Shown here: piece after piece, positions 16,773 to 25,829 of the stretch
How the letters are laid out: every line of letters starts with the position of its first letter
Position numbering within the stretch: position 1 is the first letter of the stretch
DNA from: UBA2882 sp045542735
GTDB lineage: Bacteria; Bacillota; Clostridia; Lachnospirales; Lachnospiraceae
Assembly: GCA_045542735.1 (NCBI GenBank)
Contig: JAZQLQ010000004.1
Location: 1 to 64,000, forward strand
Direction: 5' to 3'
Length of the DNA stretch: 64,000 nucleotides
The notes under the pieces: generated by a model
Databases searched by the model: none
What the model was told of the DNA's origin: nothing
Seen by the model: only the letters and a program-made list of their open reading frames with translations
Program-made: the position numbers and the translations under genes

Positions 16773-18869
16773 ATGATGAGGCAGGCAATCTGCGGTGTAC
16801 AAAAGATATTATGGATGCTTGTGATGGGTATTTTTACCTTCTTTTCCATTGCAATTTACAGCCATACCATGTTGGAAGGCAATGGGGCAATTTTCATTAT
16901 AATTGCCAGCATCGCATTATATGTTGTTTTTGTATTATTAAGACATGGCTTGGAAAATATATCAGATCAAAATTATAAGCGTTGTTTGGCTGTGTGCTGG
17001 ACAATGCTCCTTGTGGTACAAGTTGTTTTCTTGATTTTCTCGAGAAATCTATTGCGCTATGATGCATTAAATGTGTACGATGAGGCGGTTTCCTTTTTTT
17101 ATGATGGTGGTATATCTCCGGAAACCAATGACGGATATTTTGCCAAATATGCCAATAACCATCCCATAACGATTATTACCTTTGTGTTTTTGAAAATAGG
17201 GCGTATGCTGGGTGTTGTTGCACCGGATTTTCAGAATGGTATCTATTATCTGCAGTGGATCAACATGTTTGCCATTGACGCGGCGTTGTTGTGTGGTTTT
17301 CTCTTTGTGCGGGATTTGTTAAAATCCAAAGCACTGAGTATTTGCTATATGTTATTTGTGGTTTTATCACCACTGACATATGTGTGGATTCCTTATTATT
17401 ATACCAATACCATATCCATGCCCTTTTATATGATTGCGTTATTGCTTTTGTGCCGTTTCCTGTTTTTGGATAAAAACGGTGAAAAGAAAACCTTAACGAA
17501 AAAAGAAATGGGGCTTTTAGCGTTTGCAGGTATTTGTGCTTATTTGGGATTTGCAATACGGGCAACTGTCGGCATTACATTAATTGCCTTGGTTGTAGGC
17601 TGTGTTTTTGGATTAACCAAGGTGGAAAAGAAACATCTGTTGGGAGTTGCCATTCTATTAATGGGGGTTATCATAGGCTTATCATCCATGAAGATTATCA
17701 GTCATAAATATGTTAAGTTTGATTATTCGGATTCGGCTTTTCCCGTTATGCACTGGGTCATGATGGGTACAAAAGGTAATGGTACCTTTAATAAAAAGGA
17801 TGAGAATTTTACGGCTTATTTTACTACAGCCGAAGAGAAAAGTAGTGCTACAAAAGCACAATTAAGCTCCAGATTACATGAATTGGAAGTGGACGGAACC
17901 ATCAAACTGGTATTCCGCAAATTGTTTGTGACCTTTTGTGACGGAACCGGAGATTATACACATATGTTGTCCATCAGTGACAATTATGATGGCTTGTACC
18001 GTTATGTATATGGTGATAAAAACCATTGGCTGATTTGGTACACCAGAGCGATGTATCTGGCATCCATATTGGCATCTATTGTTTATGCGGTTTCTTTATT
18101 TAACCGTAAAAAATTTGAGCCATGTGGCATTGTATTGATTAATATATTGGGTGCCTATCTGTTTTATATGCTATGGGAATCCGGTAGTGTATATAGTATT
18201 TCTTTTATGCCGCTGTTTTATATTGCACTCATTGGTGGTATCAATTATGAGAATGCTACCTTGCAGAAATATTCTCAAAAAGCATTGGGCGTTGTTGCGG
18301 TTGCTGTTTGGTGCGTTGTTTTGGCAATCAGTATGATATGTTCGGCAAAGATATCCAAAGACAATGTGCTTTTATATCAGGTTAATCAATACATGTTTCA
18401 GACCGATCACTATCAGCCTTGCAGTGACGGAATCACTCTTTGTCAGACTTTTGAAAGTGATGGTCCCTTTGACTGTATAGCTGTACAGGCAAGAAATCCG
18501 GAAGGAAAGCTCAATGACAGTATCTATCAGATGTCCTTGTGCAACGAGGCGGGAGAAGTCTGTGAAACGATGTTTGTCAATGCGATGGAAGTGGTAGATT
18601 ATCAGTTTGTCAGATTTTATCTGCCAAAGACGTATGATAAAGGGAATTATTCCATTACCATTACCAAACAATATGGACATAATGATATGATCTGGTTATA
18701 TTATGACACCGGCAATTATGATGCATATAAAAGAGGTGAATTGCTGGGATTCCCGGTGACCAATAAATTGGATCTGGCATTTAAAGTTTATCTTGGAAAA
18801 GAAAGTGACGATTACTTTGACGGGCTTGCGGCAGGGAAATATGTGCAGGAGACGGAAGAAGAACAATAA
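16773..18869 (+). CDS. Large multi-pass membrane protein, possible GT-C glycosyltransferase
   Basis: A 698-residue protein with about 12 transmembrane segments over residues 10-530 and a C-terminal extracytoplasmic domain of about 150 residues. An early loop with YDALNVYDEAVSFFYDGG and, further on, KYANNHPITI resembles the acidic first loop of lipid-phosphosugar-dependent GT-C enzymes (PMT/ArnT-like), but the match is by eye. ATGs at 16773 and 16776 follow GGGGTGAG. It lies between the ABC exporter and rplS and ends the exporter operon. It could equally be a non-enzymatic envelope protein. Confidence 0.55.
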   Translation: MMRQAICGVQKILWMLVMGIFTFFSIAIYSHTMLEGNGAIFIIIASIALYVVFVLLRHGLENISDQNYKRCLAVCWTMLLVVQVVFLIFSRNLLRYDALNVYDEAVSFFYDGGISPETNDGYFAKYANNHPITIITFVFLKIGRMLGVVAPDFQNGIYYLQWINMFAIDAALLCGFLFVRDLLKSKALSICYMLFVVLSPLTYVWIPYYYTNTISMPFYMIALLLLCRFLFLDKNGEKKTLTKKEMGLLAFAGICAYLGFAIRATVGITLIALVVGCVFGLTKVEKKHLLGVAILLMGVIIGLSSMKIISHKYVKFDYSDSAFPVMHWVMMGTKGNGTFNKKDENFTAYFTTAEEKSSATKAQLSSRLHELEVDGTIKLVFRKLFVTFCDGTGDYTHMLSISDNYDGLYRYVYGDKNHWLIWYTRAMYLASILASIVYAVSLFNRKKFEPCGIVLINILGAYLFYMLWESGSVYSISFMPLFYIALIGGINYENATLQKYSQKALGVVAVAVWCVVLAISMICSAKISKDNVLLYQVNQYMFQTDHYQPCSDGITLCQTFESDGPFDCIAVQARNPEGKLNDSIYQMSLCNEAGEVCETMFVNAMEVVDYQFVRFYLPKTYDKGNYSITITKQYGHNDMIWLYYDTGNYDAYKRGELLGFPVTNKLDLAFKVYLGKESDDYFDGLAAGKYVQETEEEQ

Positions 18870-18884
18870 ATAAAAAAGAAATAC

Positions 18885-18913
18885 TTGCATTTAGCAATAT
18901 CTTATGTTAAACT
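18885..18913 (+). promoter_or_regulatory. Extended -10 promoter for rplS
   Basis: TTGCAT (18885-18890) and TAAACT (18908-18913) are 17 nt apart, with TGT directly before the -10. The 5' leader of about 70 nt before rplS could hold an L19 autoregulatory structure; no fold was confirmed by eye. Confidence 0.65.
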
Positions 18914-18989
18914 ATTCACGTTGTGAAAAGAGATGGTCCTCTGTTACAGATAGTATTAAGAACATCCAATACGGAAGGAGATAGACACA

Positions 18990-19337
18990 ATGAACGAAAT
19001 TATCAGAGAAATCGAAGCAGCTCAGTTAAAAGAATCCGTACCTTCTTTCAAAGTTGGTGATACTGTAAAAGTTTACGGTAAAATCAAAGAGGGTAACCGT
19101 GAAAGAATTCAGGTTTTCGAAGGAACTGTTATTAAGAAACAGGGCGGAAGCAACAGAGCAACTTTCACAGTAAGAAAGAACTCCAACGGTGTAGGCGTAG
19201 AAAAAACTTGGCCTTTACATTCTCCCAATGTTGAGAAAGTAGAAGTTGTAAGACAGGGTAAAGTTAGACGTGCTAAACTGTTCTACTTAAGAGACAGAGT
19301 TGGTAAGAAAGCAAAAGTTAAAGAATTAGTAAGATAG
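18990..19337 (+). CDS. rplS: 50S ribosomal protein bL19
   Basis: A 115-residue protein at the 30S-50S interface. The bL19 core is clear: FKVGDTVKVYGKIKEGNRERIQVFEGTVI and TFTVRKNSNGVGVEKTWPLHSPNVEKVEV. GGAAGGAG precedes the ATG. It keeps the trmD-rplS order of other Firmicutes, but about 5 kb of exporter and membrane protein genes separate them here. Confidence 0.98.
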   Translation: MNEIIREIEAAQLKESVPSFKVGDTVKVYGKIKEGNRERIQVFEGTVIKKQGGSNRATFTVRKNSNGVGVEKTWPLHSPNVEKVEVVRQGKVRRAKLFYLRDRVGKKAKVKELVR

Positions 19338-19347
19338 TTCAAGATTT

Positions 19348-19384
19348 GGGGACAAATACGAAAGTACTTGTCCCTTTGCTTTTT
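19348..19384 (+). terminator. Terminator after rplS, overlapping the next promoter
   Basis: GGGACAAATAC (19349-19359) pairs, with one mismatch, to GTACTTGTCCC (19364-19374) around a GAAA-like loop, followed by a T-rich tail. The 3' arm contains the putative -35 of the lepB promoter. Confidence 0.75.
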
Positions 19385-19397
19385 CCTGTAGTACAAT
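19368..19397 (+). promoter_or_regulatory. Possible promoter for lepB, -35 within the rplS terminator
   Basis: TTGTCC (19368-19373) and TACAAT (19392-19397) are 18 nt apart. The arrangement repeats that seen at 9747-9775. Confidence 0.5.
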
Positions 19398-19421
19398 AGA
19401 CAGGGTAAGGAGAATGGTCAA

Positions 19422-20003
19422 ATGGCAAGAAGAAAAGGGTTGACATTTTATCAAAAAAGACAAAAAATCAGTGCTTCTCTGGTAAAGGAGATATGGAGCT
19501 ACATTTTCATTGTTGTAGCTTCTGTATTGGTGGCCTTTGTGCTTGTTTTTTCTATCGGTATGAAGACCAGTGTTATTGGTGTTTCCATGGAGCCTGCATT
19601 ATATAATGGGCAAGAAGTATTGGTGAATCGTTTTCTTTACAAATTAATTTCTCCGGGCAAAGGAGATGTGGTTGTATTTTTACCCAATGGTAATGAAAAT
19701 TCCCATTATTATGTCAAGAGAGTTGCCGCAGAACCGGGAGACAGGGTTGCCATCCGTGATGGTGTATTGTATGTAAATGATGTTCCTTATTCGGATGTGG
19801 AGTTGGATAAGATTGCCGATCCGGGAATCTTGGAGAATGAACTGACTCTGGAGAAAGATGAGTATTTCGTTATAGGTGACAATATTAATAATAGTGAAGA
19901 CAGCAGATCGGGCAATATTGGTCCGGTTAATAAAAGTTCGATAATTGGAAAGGTATGGTTCCATATGGCATCTGAAGGCAGCGGTATGGGATTTATGAAA
20001 TAG
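19422..20003 (+). CDS. lepB: Type I signal peptidase (first copy)
   Basis: A 193-residue membrane serine protease that removes signal peptides from exported proteins. It has one N-terminal transmembrane segment (about 24-46), then catalytic Ser55 in GVSMEP and the general base Lys99 in YYVKRVAAEPGD. The family box GDNINNSEDSR lies near residue 150. A basic stretch of about 20 residues precedes the anchor. It lies 8 nt before rbgA. A second, divergent signal peptidase gene flanks rbgA on the other side. Confidence 0.95.
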   Translation: MARRKGLTFYQKRQKISASLVKEIWSYIFIVVASVLVAFVLVFSIGMKTSVIGVSMEPALYNGQEVLVNRFLYKLISPGKGDVVVFLPNGNENSHYYVKRVAAEPGDRVAIRDGVLYVNDVPYSDVELDKIADPGILENELTLEKDEYFVIGDNINNSEDSRSGNIGPVNKSSIIGKVWFHMASEGSGMGFMK

Positions 20004-20011
20004 GTGTAAAT

Positions 20012-20869
20012 ATGAATTTTCAGTGGTATCCGGGTCATATGACCAAAGCCAAAAGAATGATGGAGGAGAATATCAAGCTCATTGATCTGGTTATTGAGTT
20101 GGTAGATGCCCGCATTCCTTTGAGTAGCCGCAATCCGGACATTGACCGCTTGGGGCAGAATAAAGCACGGCTGGTGTTGTTAAATAAAGCAGATTTGGCA
20201 GACGCCAAGTGCAATGATGAGTGGAAAGCCTTTTTTAAAGAAAAAGGTTATTTTGTCATTGCTTTAAATTCTCGTACCAGAGAGGGAATGAAAGCCATTA
20301 ATCCTATTGTACAGGAAGCGTGTAAAGAGAAAATTGAGAGGGACCGCAAAAGGGGGATTATTAACAGACCGGTCAGAGCCATGGTGGTGGGTATTCCCAA
20401 TGTAGGCAAATCTACTTTTATCAATTCTTTTGCAGGAAAAGCATGTGCTAAGACAGGTAATAAGCCCGGTGTGACAAAAGGGAAACAATGGATTCGTCTG
20501 AATAAAAATCTGGAGCTCCTCGATACGCCCGGTATTTTATGGCCCAAGTTTGAGGATCAACAGGTTGGTATGAAGTTGGCTTTTATCGGTTCTATGAATG
20601 ATGAGATTCTCAATATTGAGGAATTGGCATTACATTTGATTGATATTTTAAAACAATATTATGGCGGTTTATTGGAAAAACGCTATGATTTGGATGAAGA
20701 GGTAGAAAGTTATAAGGTCTTGGAGGGAATAGCCAAGAACCGGAAGTGTTATAAAAAGGGTGAAGAGTTGGATTATGCCAAGGCTGCGTCTATCCTGATG
20801 GATGATTTCAGAAGCGGACGTCTGGGCAGGATCACATTGGAGAGACCGGAAGGAAACGAAGTTGAATAA
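20012..20869 (+). CDS. rbgA: Ribosome biogenesis GTPase RbgA (YlqF)
   Basis: A 285-residue circularly permuted GTPase required for late 50S assembly. The G motifs come in permuted order: G4 (LLNKADLAD) near residue 51, then G1 (GIPNVGKST) near 128, then G3 (LLDTPGILWP) near 173. The N-terminus NFQWYPGHMTKAKRMM is diagnostic for the YlqF/YawG family. The C-terminal helical domain is complete. The gene order rplS-(lepB)-rbgA-rnhB matches Bacillus. Confidence 0.97.
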   Translation: MNFQWYPGHMTKAKRMMEENIKLIDLVIELVDARIPLSSRNPDIDRLGQNKARLVLLNKADLADAKCNDEWKAFFKEKGYFVIALNSRTREGMKAINPIVQEACKEKIERDRKRGIINRPVRAMVVGIPNVGKSTFINSFAGKACAKTGNKPGVTKGKQWIRLNKNLELLDTPGILWPKFEDQQVGMKLAFIGSMNDEILNIEELALHLIDILKQYYGGLLEKRYDLDEEVESYKVLEGIAKNRKCYKKGEELDYAKAASILMDDFRSGRLGRITLERPEGNEVE

Positions 20870-21401
20870 GGCGTTAAAAGAACTATTAAACATCAGTGTC
20901 TATATACTTATTGTATTGATACTGACATATTGTGTGGTGACCTTTGTCGGACAACGTACGGAAGTGATCGGTTCCTCTATGGAACCCACTTTAAGTGATG
21001 GAGATAATCTGATTGTAGATAAGATTACCTATCGCATGAGAGAACCCAAGCGTTTTGATATTGTGGTATTTCCGTATCAATATACAAAGGGAACCTATTA
21101 TATTAAGCGTATCATTGGTTTGCCGGGGGAAACTGTGCAGATTGACGAAGCCGGCAGAATTTATATCAACGGAGAAGTATTGTCTGAGCATTACGGGAAA
21201 GAAGTTATGACGGATCCGGGATTGGCTGGCAAAGGTGTCACACTTGCCGAGGATGAATATTTTGTCCTTGGAGATAACCGTAACGATAGTGCAGACAGCC
21301 GCTTTGTCAGTGTCGGCAATGTAAAGAGAGAACAGATTGTGGGAAGAGCATGGGTACGCATGTATCCATTTGACAAGTTTGGGGTTTTAAAGCACGAATA
21401 A
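20862..21401 (+). CDS. lepB: Type I signal peptidase (second copy, TTG start)
   Basis: A 179-residue signal peptidase with an N-terminal anchor (about residues 10-30), catalytic Ser39 in GSSMEP, Lys82 in YYIKRIIGLPGE, and GDNRNDSADSR near residue 143. The start chosen is TTG at 20862, which has AGGA about 7 nt upstream and overlaps the last 8 bases of rbgA. The only in-frame ATG, at 20802, would add 20 unrelated residues inside rbgA. It differs clearly from the copy upstream, so the two probably do not arise from a recent duplication. Confidence 0.93.
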   Translation: MNKALKELLNISVYILIVLILTYCVVTFVGQRTEVIGSSMEPTLSDGDNLIVDKITYRMREPKRFDIVVFPYQYTKGTYYIKRIIGLPGETVQIDEAGRIYINGEVLSEHYGKEVMTDPGLAGKGVTLAEDEYFVLGDNRNDSADSRFVSVGNVKREQIVGRAWVRMYPFDKFGVLKHE

Positions 21402-21422
21402 CAGTTTTTGTAGGTACATAAG

Positions 21423-22184
21423 ATGGAAGAAAAAATTGGAATCATCAAAGAAAAATTAAAACAATGTGAAGATAAAGATTTGATGTTTTTCTTGGAACAG
21501 TATCAAAATGATGAGAGAAGCGGTGTTGTTACACTTTGTAATCAGGCAGTGAAACGTATGGCGGCATATGAAAAAGAAGTGACACGTATGGAAGAGATGT
21601 TTGCATACGAGCGGCAATTTGCATCTTTTACAGCCATTTGCGGTATTGATGAAGTTGGCAGAGGTCCTTTGGCGGGACCGGTAGTGGCAGGTGCCGTGAT
21701 TTTGCCCAAAGATTGTGACATTCTTTACTTGAATGATTCCAAAAAGTTGTCTGCAAAGATGCGTGACAAACTTTATGATGAAATTCTGGAAAAGGCAGTT
21801 GCTGTGGGTATTGGTTATGCATCCGAAAAAAGAATTGATGAGATTAATATTCTCAATGCGACCTATGAGGCTATGCGGGAAGCTATTGAGAAATGCGGTA
21901 TAAAACCCGATATATTATTAAATGATGCTGTGACAATTCCCGGCGTATCCGTTAAACAGGTGCCCATTATTAAGGGAGATGCCAAAAGTGCATCCATTGC
22001 CGCGGCAAGTATTGTGGCAAAGGTGACAAGAGACCGGTTAATGGAAGAAATGGATGAAAAATATCCCGGTTATGGGTTCGCATCCAACAAGGGATATGGA
22101 AGTGCAGAGCATATTGCGGCGTTGAAAAAAATCGGTCCCTGTGAGATTCACAGACGGACTTTTATCGGTAATTTTTGTGGATAG
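21423..22184 (+). CDS. rnhB: Ribonuclease HII
   Basis: A 253-residue enzyme that nicks RNA-DNA hybrids and embedded ribonucleotides. The catalytic core starts with CGIDEVGRGPLAGPVVAGAVI near residue 74 and includes DSKKLSAKMRD, the SIAAASIVAKVTRDRLM segment and GYGSAEHIAAL. A 70-residue N-terminal extension of helices precedes the core, as in other Firmicute RNase HII proteins. A second RNase H (type I) gene is at 47572. Confidence 0.97.
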   Translation: MEEKIGIIKEKLKQCEDKDLMFFLEQYQNDERSGVVTLCNQAVKRMAAYEKEVTRMEEMFAYERQFASFTAICGIDEVGRGPLAGPVVAGAVILPKDCDILYLNDSKKLSAKMRDKLYDEILEKAVAVGIGYASEKRIDEINILNATYEAMREAIEKCGIKPDILLNDAVTIPGVSVKQVPIIKGDAKSASIAAASIVAKVTRDRLMEEMDEKYPGYGFASNKGYGSAEHIAALKKIGPCEIHRRTFIGNFCG

Positions 22185-22192
22185 GATTGTGT

Positions 22193-23905
22193 ATGAATTT
22201 TCAGGTATCCAATAATTTAGTAAATCAGAATAACACATCGACGGTAACCGGTGGCGGTCAGGTCACAACCACGGGCGGAAGCAGTGCGGGTACAGGTGCG
22301 GTAAGTAATCCCTTGGCAGGGATGGCACCGGGAAGCAGTGTGACCGGACAGGTGGTTGAGACAAAGGATGGTACGGTTACCATACAGTTGGCGGATTCTT
22401 CTACTGTTTCCGCAAGCCTGAAAGGCGGTATTTCTCTGGAAGCCGGCAGTCAGGTGACATTTCTTGTGAATTCCAATCATAACAATCAGGTGATATTAAG
22501 CCCCTTATTTACCAACTTGGGTACAACTCCCAATGTGGAAAATGCTTTGCATGCAGCAGAACTGCCGGTAAATCCACAGACGGCATCTATGGTATCACAG
22601 ATGATGGAACAGGGCATGAGCATTGATAAAGATTCACTTATGGGAATGTACAAGCAGGTGATGAACAATCCGGTCATTGACAGCGGTACCGTTGTGAAGC
22701 TGACACAGATGAATCTGGCTGTTAATGAACTTAATGCATCACAGTTACATGCATATGAAAATCTCAACCATCAGCTATCCGGTAGTGTGGAAGAGATTAG
22801 CAATGGCTTACAGCAAGCCTTTGCTATGGCAACAGAAGGAAATGCAGAAGGTGTATTGCAACTGTTTGACGGTATTGTAGATTTACTTGGCAAAGGGCAG
22901 GAAAGTGCATTATCGGAAGGCAGTGTGATGTTAAAAAATGATGCAGGAGCAGTACTTATACAGGGGACAGAAGCGGTAAACGGCAGTGCGGCAGAAGTAC
23001 TTGCCAATCAAAGCAATTCCAACAGTCCCATCACGGCACTTTTAAGTGAAAAGGAAATGCAGGGCCTGCTTGATATGATGAAAAAAGCAGGGGCAGATGA
23101 GGCCACACTGCAGACTGTTTCCAAGGGTGAAATATCTGCCAAAGAGGCATTGCAGTTGATCAATGATGTGGTACAAAATAATGCCACAGCATCTAAGGAA
23201 AGTGCAACGCTTTTACAGGGTTGGGAGAACCTGCTTGGTAATGCACAGGAAAAAACGACAGTTTGGAAGGAAATGCTGGCAGATCCTGCACTTGGCAAAT
23301 TATTAAAGGATGTATTGCAAAAGAACTGGATGATGGAACCCGGCGAAGTAGCAAGCAAAGAAGCGGTGGATGAGTTTTTTGAGCAGCTCCGCTCACAGAC
23401 AGGCAAGCTTGCCGATTTGGCAGCAAATACCTTGGGAAAAGAGTCTGCGCTGGCACAGAGTACCAACCAACTGGCGCAGAATGTAGACTTTTTGAACCAA
23501 TTGAATCAGACATTTACCTATGTGCAGATCCCGCTAAAGATGAGCGGACAAAATGCCAATGGGGATTTGTACGTATATACCAATAAAAAGAATTTGGCAG
23601 CAAAGGATGGTAACGTCAGTGCGTTTTTACATCTGGATATGGATCATCTGGGAAGTGTGGATGTCTATGTCACTATGGAGAAGCAAAAGGTTAGTACCAA
23701 CTTTAAGGTACAGGATGATGCGACTCTGGATTTGATAGAGGCAAATATCGATTTACTCAACGCACGCTTGGAGAAGCGCGGCTATCATCTGAAATCTACC
23801 GTAGAAATGCAAAAAGAAGAAGTATCCGTCGTAAAAGAAATGCAGAAACAGATGGGGCAGACAACCCTTCCTGTGGCGCATCTTTCTTTTGATGCGAGAG
23901 CATAA
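22193..23905 (+). CDS. FliK-like hook-length control domain protein (YlqG-like)
   Basis: A 570-residue protein. The N-terminal part is Ser/Thr/Gly/Asn-rich, with a repeated beta-like block (GSSVTGQVVETKDGTVTIQLADSS). The middle is helical and Gln/Ala-rich. The C-terminal about 130 residues (from IPLKMSGQNANGDLYVYTNKK to RGYHLKSTVEM) match the flagellar hook-length control (FliK C-terminal) domain. The ATG at 22193 follows AGGATT; the upstream GTG/ATG region overlaps rnhB. In Bacillus the equivalent place after rnhB holds ylqG and ylqH. No other flagellar genes are nearby. Confidence 0.78.
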   Translation: MNFQVSNNLVNQNNTSTVTGGGQVTTTGGSSAGTGAVSNPLAGMAPGSSVTGQVVETKDGTVTIQLADSSTVSASLKGGISLEAGSQVTFLVNSNHNNQVILSPLFTNLGTTPNVENALHAAELPVNPQTASMVSQMMEQGMSIDKDSLMGMYKQVMNNPVIDSGTVVKLTQMNLAVNELNASQLHAYENLNHQLSGSVEEISNGLQQAFAMATEGNAEGVLQLFDGIVDLLGKGQESALSEGSVMLKNDAGAVLIQGTEAVNGSAAEVLANQSNSNSPITALLSEKEMQGLLDMMKKAGADEATLQTVSKGEISAKEALQLINDVVQNNATASKESATLLQGWENLLGNAQEKTTVWKEMLADPALGKLLKDVLQKNWMMEPGEVASKEAVDEFFEQLRSQTGKLADLAANTLGKESALAQSTNQLAQNVDFLNQLNQTFTYVQIPLKMSGQNANGDLYVYTNKKNLAAKDGNVSAFLHLDMDHLGSVDVYVTMEKQKVSTNFKVQDDATLDLIEANIDLLNARLEKRGYHLKSTVEMQKEEVSVVKEMQKQMGQTTLPVAHLSFDARA

Positions 23906-23917
23906 GGAGGCTTAGGT

Positions 23918-24214
23918 ATGGAAGATAAAAAACGTAAAAAGCCCAAACAGGCCATAGCCTTATCTTATGATCCAAATGAAGATGCTCCCAAAGTCATAGC
24001 CTCCGGTACCGGTGCTTTGGCGGAGAGGATTATTGAAAAGGCAAAGGAAGTAGATGTCCCGATTCATCGGGATGATAAATTGGCAGATACCTTATCAAAG
24101 CTGGAAATCGGTGATATGATTCCGCCGGAGCTTTATGAGGTTGTAGCGGAAATCTTAGTATTTGTAGATCAAATGGATAAAATTAAAGCAAAAATGGGAG
24201 ACAGGAAACCATGA
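23918..24214 (+). CDS. ylqH: FlhB C-terminal domain-like protein (YlqH-like)
   Basis: A 98-residue soluble protein equal to the cytoplasmic tail of the flagellar/type III export switch protein FlhB. It keeps AIALSYDPNEDAPKVIASGTGALAERI, the post-cleavage part, and IHRDDKLADTLSKLEIGDMIPPELYEVVAEIL. The autocleavage NPTH motif is replaced by a sequence around SYDPNEDAP, so self-cleavage is not expected. It has no membrane domain. It overlaps the ABC-F gene by 4 bp. Its role outside flagella is unknown. Confidence 0.88.
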   Translation: MEDKKRKKPKQAIALSYDPNEDAPKVIASGTGALAERIIEKAKEVDVPIHRDDKLADTLSKLEIGDMIPPELYEVVAEILVFVDQMDKIKAKMGDRKP

Positions 24215-25767
24215 GTATCTTAAATGTAGAACACTTAACACATGGCTTTGGAGACAGAGCTATTTTTGATGATGTGTCCTTCCGTTTGTTGAAGGGAGAA
24301 CACATCGGATTAATCGGCGCCAATGGTGAAGGTAAGTCCACTTTTATGAACATTATTACAGGCAAGCTTCAGCCCGATGAAGGCAAGATTGAATGGGCAA
24401 AGCATGTGCGTGTGGGCTATCTTGATCAGCATACAGCACTGGAAAAGGGAATGACAGTCAGAGATGTACTTTCTTCTGCATTTTCTTTTCTGTTTGACTT
24501 GGAAGCCAAGATGAATGAAATGTATGAATTGATGGCCACTGCCGATGATGAAAAGATGGCAGAGTATATGGAAGAGGTTGGTACAATTACGGACCTTCTG
24601 ACATATCATGATTTTTATCTTATTGACAGTAAAGTAGAAGAAGTGGCAAGGGCATTGGGATTAATGGATCTTGGTCTGGACCGTGATGTGACGGATTTGA
24701 GCGGTGGCCAAAGAACTAAGGTGTTACTTGGTAAATTGCTCTTAGAAAAGCCGGATATTTTACTTTTGGACGAGCCTACCAACTATTTGGACCCTGAGCA
24801 TATTGAATGGTTAAAACGTTATTTAAATGAATATGAAAATGCCTTTATCCTGATTTCTCATGATATTCCGTTTTTAAATAGTGTTATCAACTTGATTTAT
24901 CACATGGATAATTTGCAATTGACACGTTATGTGGGCGATTATGATAAGTTTATGGAAGTCTATGAGATGAAGAAGGCGCAGTTAGAGGCAGCTTACAATA
25001 GACAGCAAAAAGAAATTGCGGATTTGAAAGACTTTGTGGCTAGAAATAAGGCACGTGTATCCACCAGAAATATGGCGATGTCCAGACAGAAGAAGCTGGA
25101 TAAGATGGATGTGATCACACTGGCTGCGGAAAAACCTAAGCCGGAGTTCAACTTCAAGGAAGCACGTACACCGGGTAAATACATTTTCCAGACCACGGAT
25201 TTAGTGATTGGTTATGATGAGCCTTTATCCATTCCGTTAAATTTATCTTTGGAGCGTAAACGCAAGGTGGCATTAATCGGTGCTAACGGTATCGGTAAAT
25301 CTACTCTTTTAAAGAGTATTTTGGGTATTATTAAGCCCATTGACGGATTTGCCCAGCTTGGAGAATTTTTGGCAATCGGATACTTTGAGCAGGAAATGAG
25401 TCAGGATATCAATACCACCTGTCTGGAAGAAATCTGGAATGAATTTCCGGGCTTTAGCCAGTATGAGGTGCGTAGTGCACTGGCAAAATGCGGTCTGACT
25501 ACCAAGCATATTGAGAGCAAAGTAAAGGTCTTAAGTGGTGGTGAGCAGGCAAAAGTAAGGCTTTGTAAGATTATTAACAGAGAAAGCAATATACTGGTAT
25601 TGGATGAGCCTACCAACCACTTGGATGTGGATGCAAAAGAGGAATTAAAACGGGCTCTGAAAGAATATAAAGGTAGTATCCTGATGGTGTGCCACGAACC
25701 TGATTTTTATGAAGATTGGGTTGATGAAGTATGGGATTGCAGTAAGTGGACCACCAAGACAGTGTAA
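24211..25767 (+). CDS. ABC-F family ATPase
   Basis: A 518-residue protein with two ABC domains in tandem and no membrane segments, which is typical of ABC-F translation factors that act at the ribosomal E site. Walker A motifs are GANGEGKST near residue 37 and GANGIGKST near 360. Signatures are LSGGQRTKVLLGKLL and LSGGEQAKVRLCKII, and Walker B/LDEPTN appears twice. The linker between the domains (about 245-310) is helical and basic, as in the P-site-tRNA interaction motif. It resembles YkpA/YbiT-type housekeeping factors; a resistance role cannot be excluded. Confidence 0.92.
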   Translation: MSILNVEHLTHGFGDRAIFDDVSFRLLKGEHIGLIGANGEGKSTFMNIITGKLQPDEGKIEWAKHVRVGYLDQHTALEKGMTVRDVLSSAFSFLFDLEAKMNEMYELMATADDEKMAEYMEEVGTITDLLTYHDFYLIDSKVEEVARALGLMDLGLDRDVTDLSGGQRTKVLLGKLLLEKPDILLLDEPTNYLDPEHIEWLKRYLNEYENAFILISHDIPFLNSVINLIYHMDNLQLTRYVGDYDKFMEVYEMKKAQLEAAYNRQQKEIADLKDFVARNKARVSTRNMAMSRQKKLDKMDVITLAAEKPKPEFNFKEARTPGKYIFQTTDLVIGYDEPLSIPLNLSLERKRKVALIGANGIGKSTLLKSILGIIKPIDGFAQLGEFLAIGYFEQEMSQDINTTCLEEIWNEFPGFSQYEVRSALAKCGLTTKHIESKVKVLSGGEQAKVRLCKIINRESNILVLDEPTNHLDVDAKEELKRALKEYKGSILMVCHEPDFYEDWVDEVWDCSKWTTKTV

Positions 25768-25829
25768 TTCCAAAGGGGAATTTAGGAAGAGATTTTGTAA
25801 GAGGAGAATTTTAATAAAAGGAGACAAAA

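Noticed and set aside
23008..23466. Minus-strand ORF of 152 codons inside the FliK-like gene
   Set aside because: It is a reverse shadow of the coding strand, Ser/Ala/Leu-rich without family resemblance.
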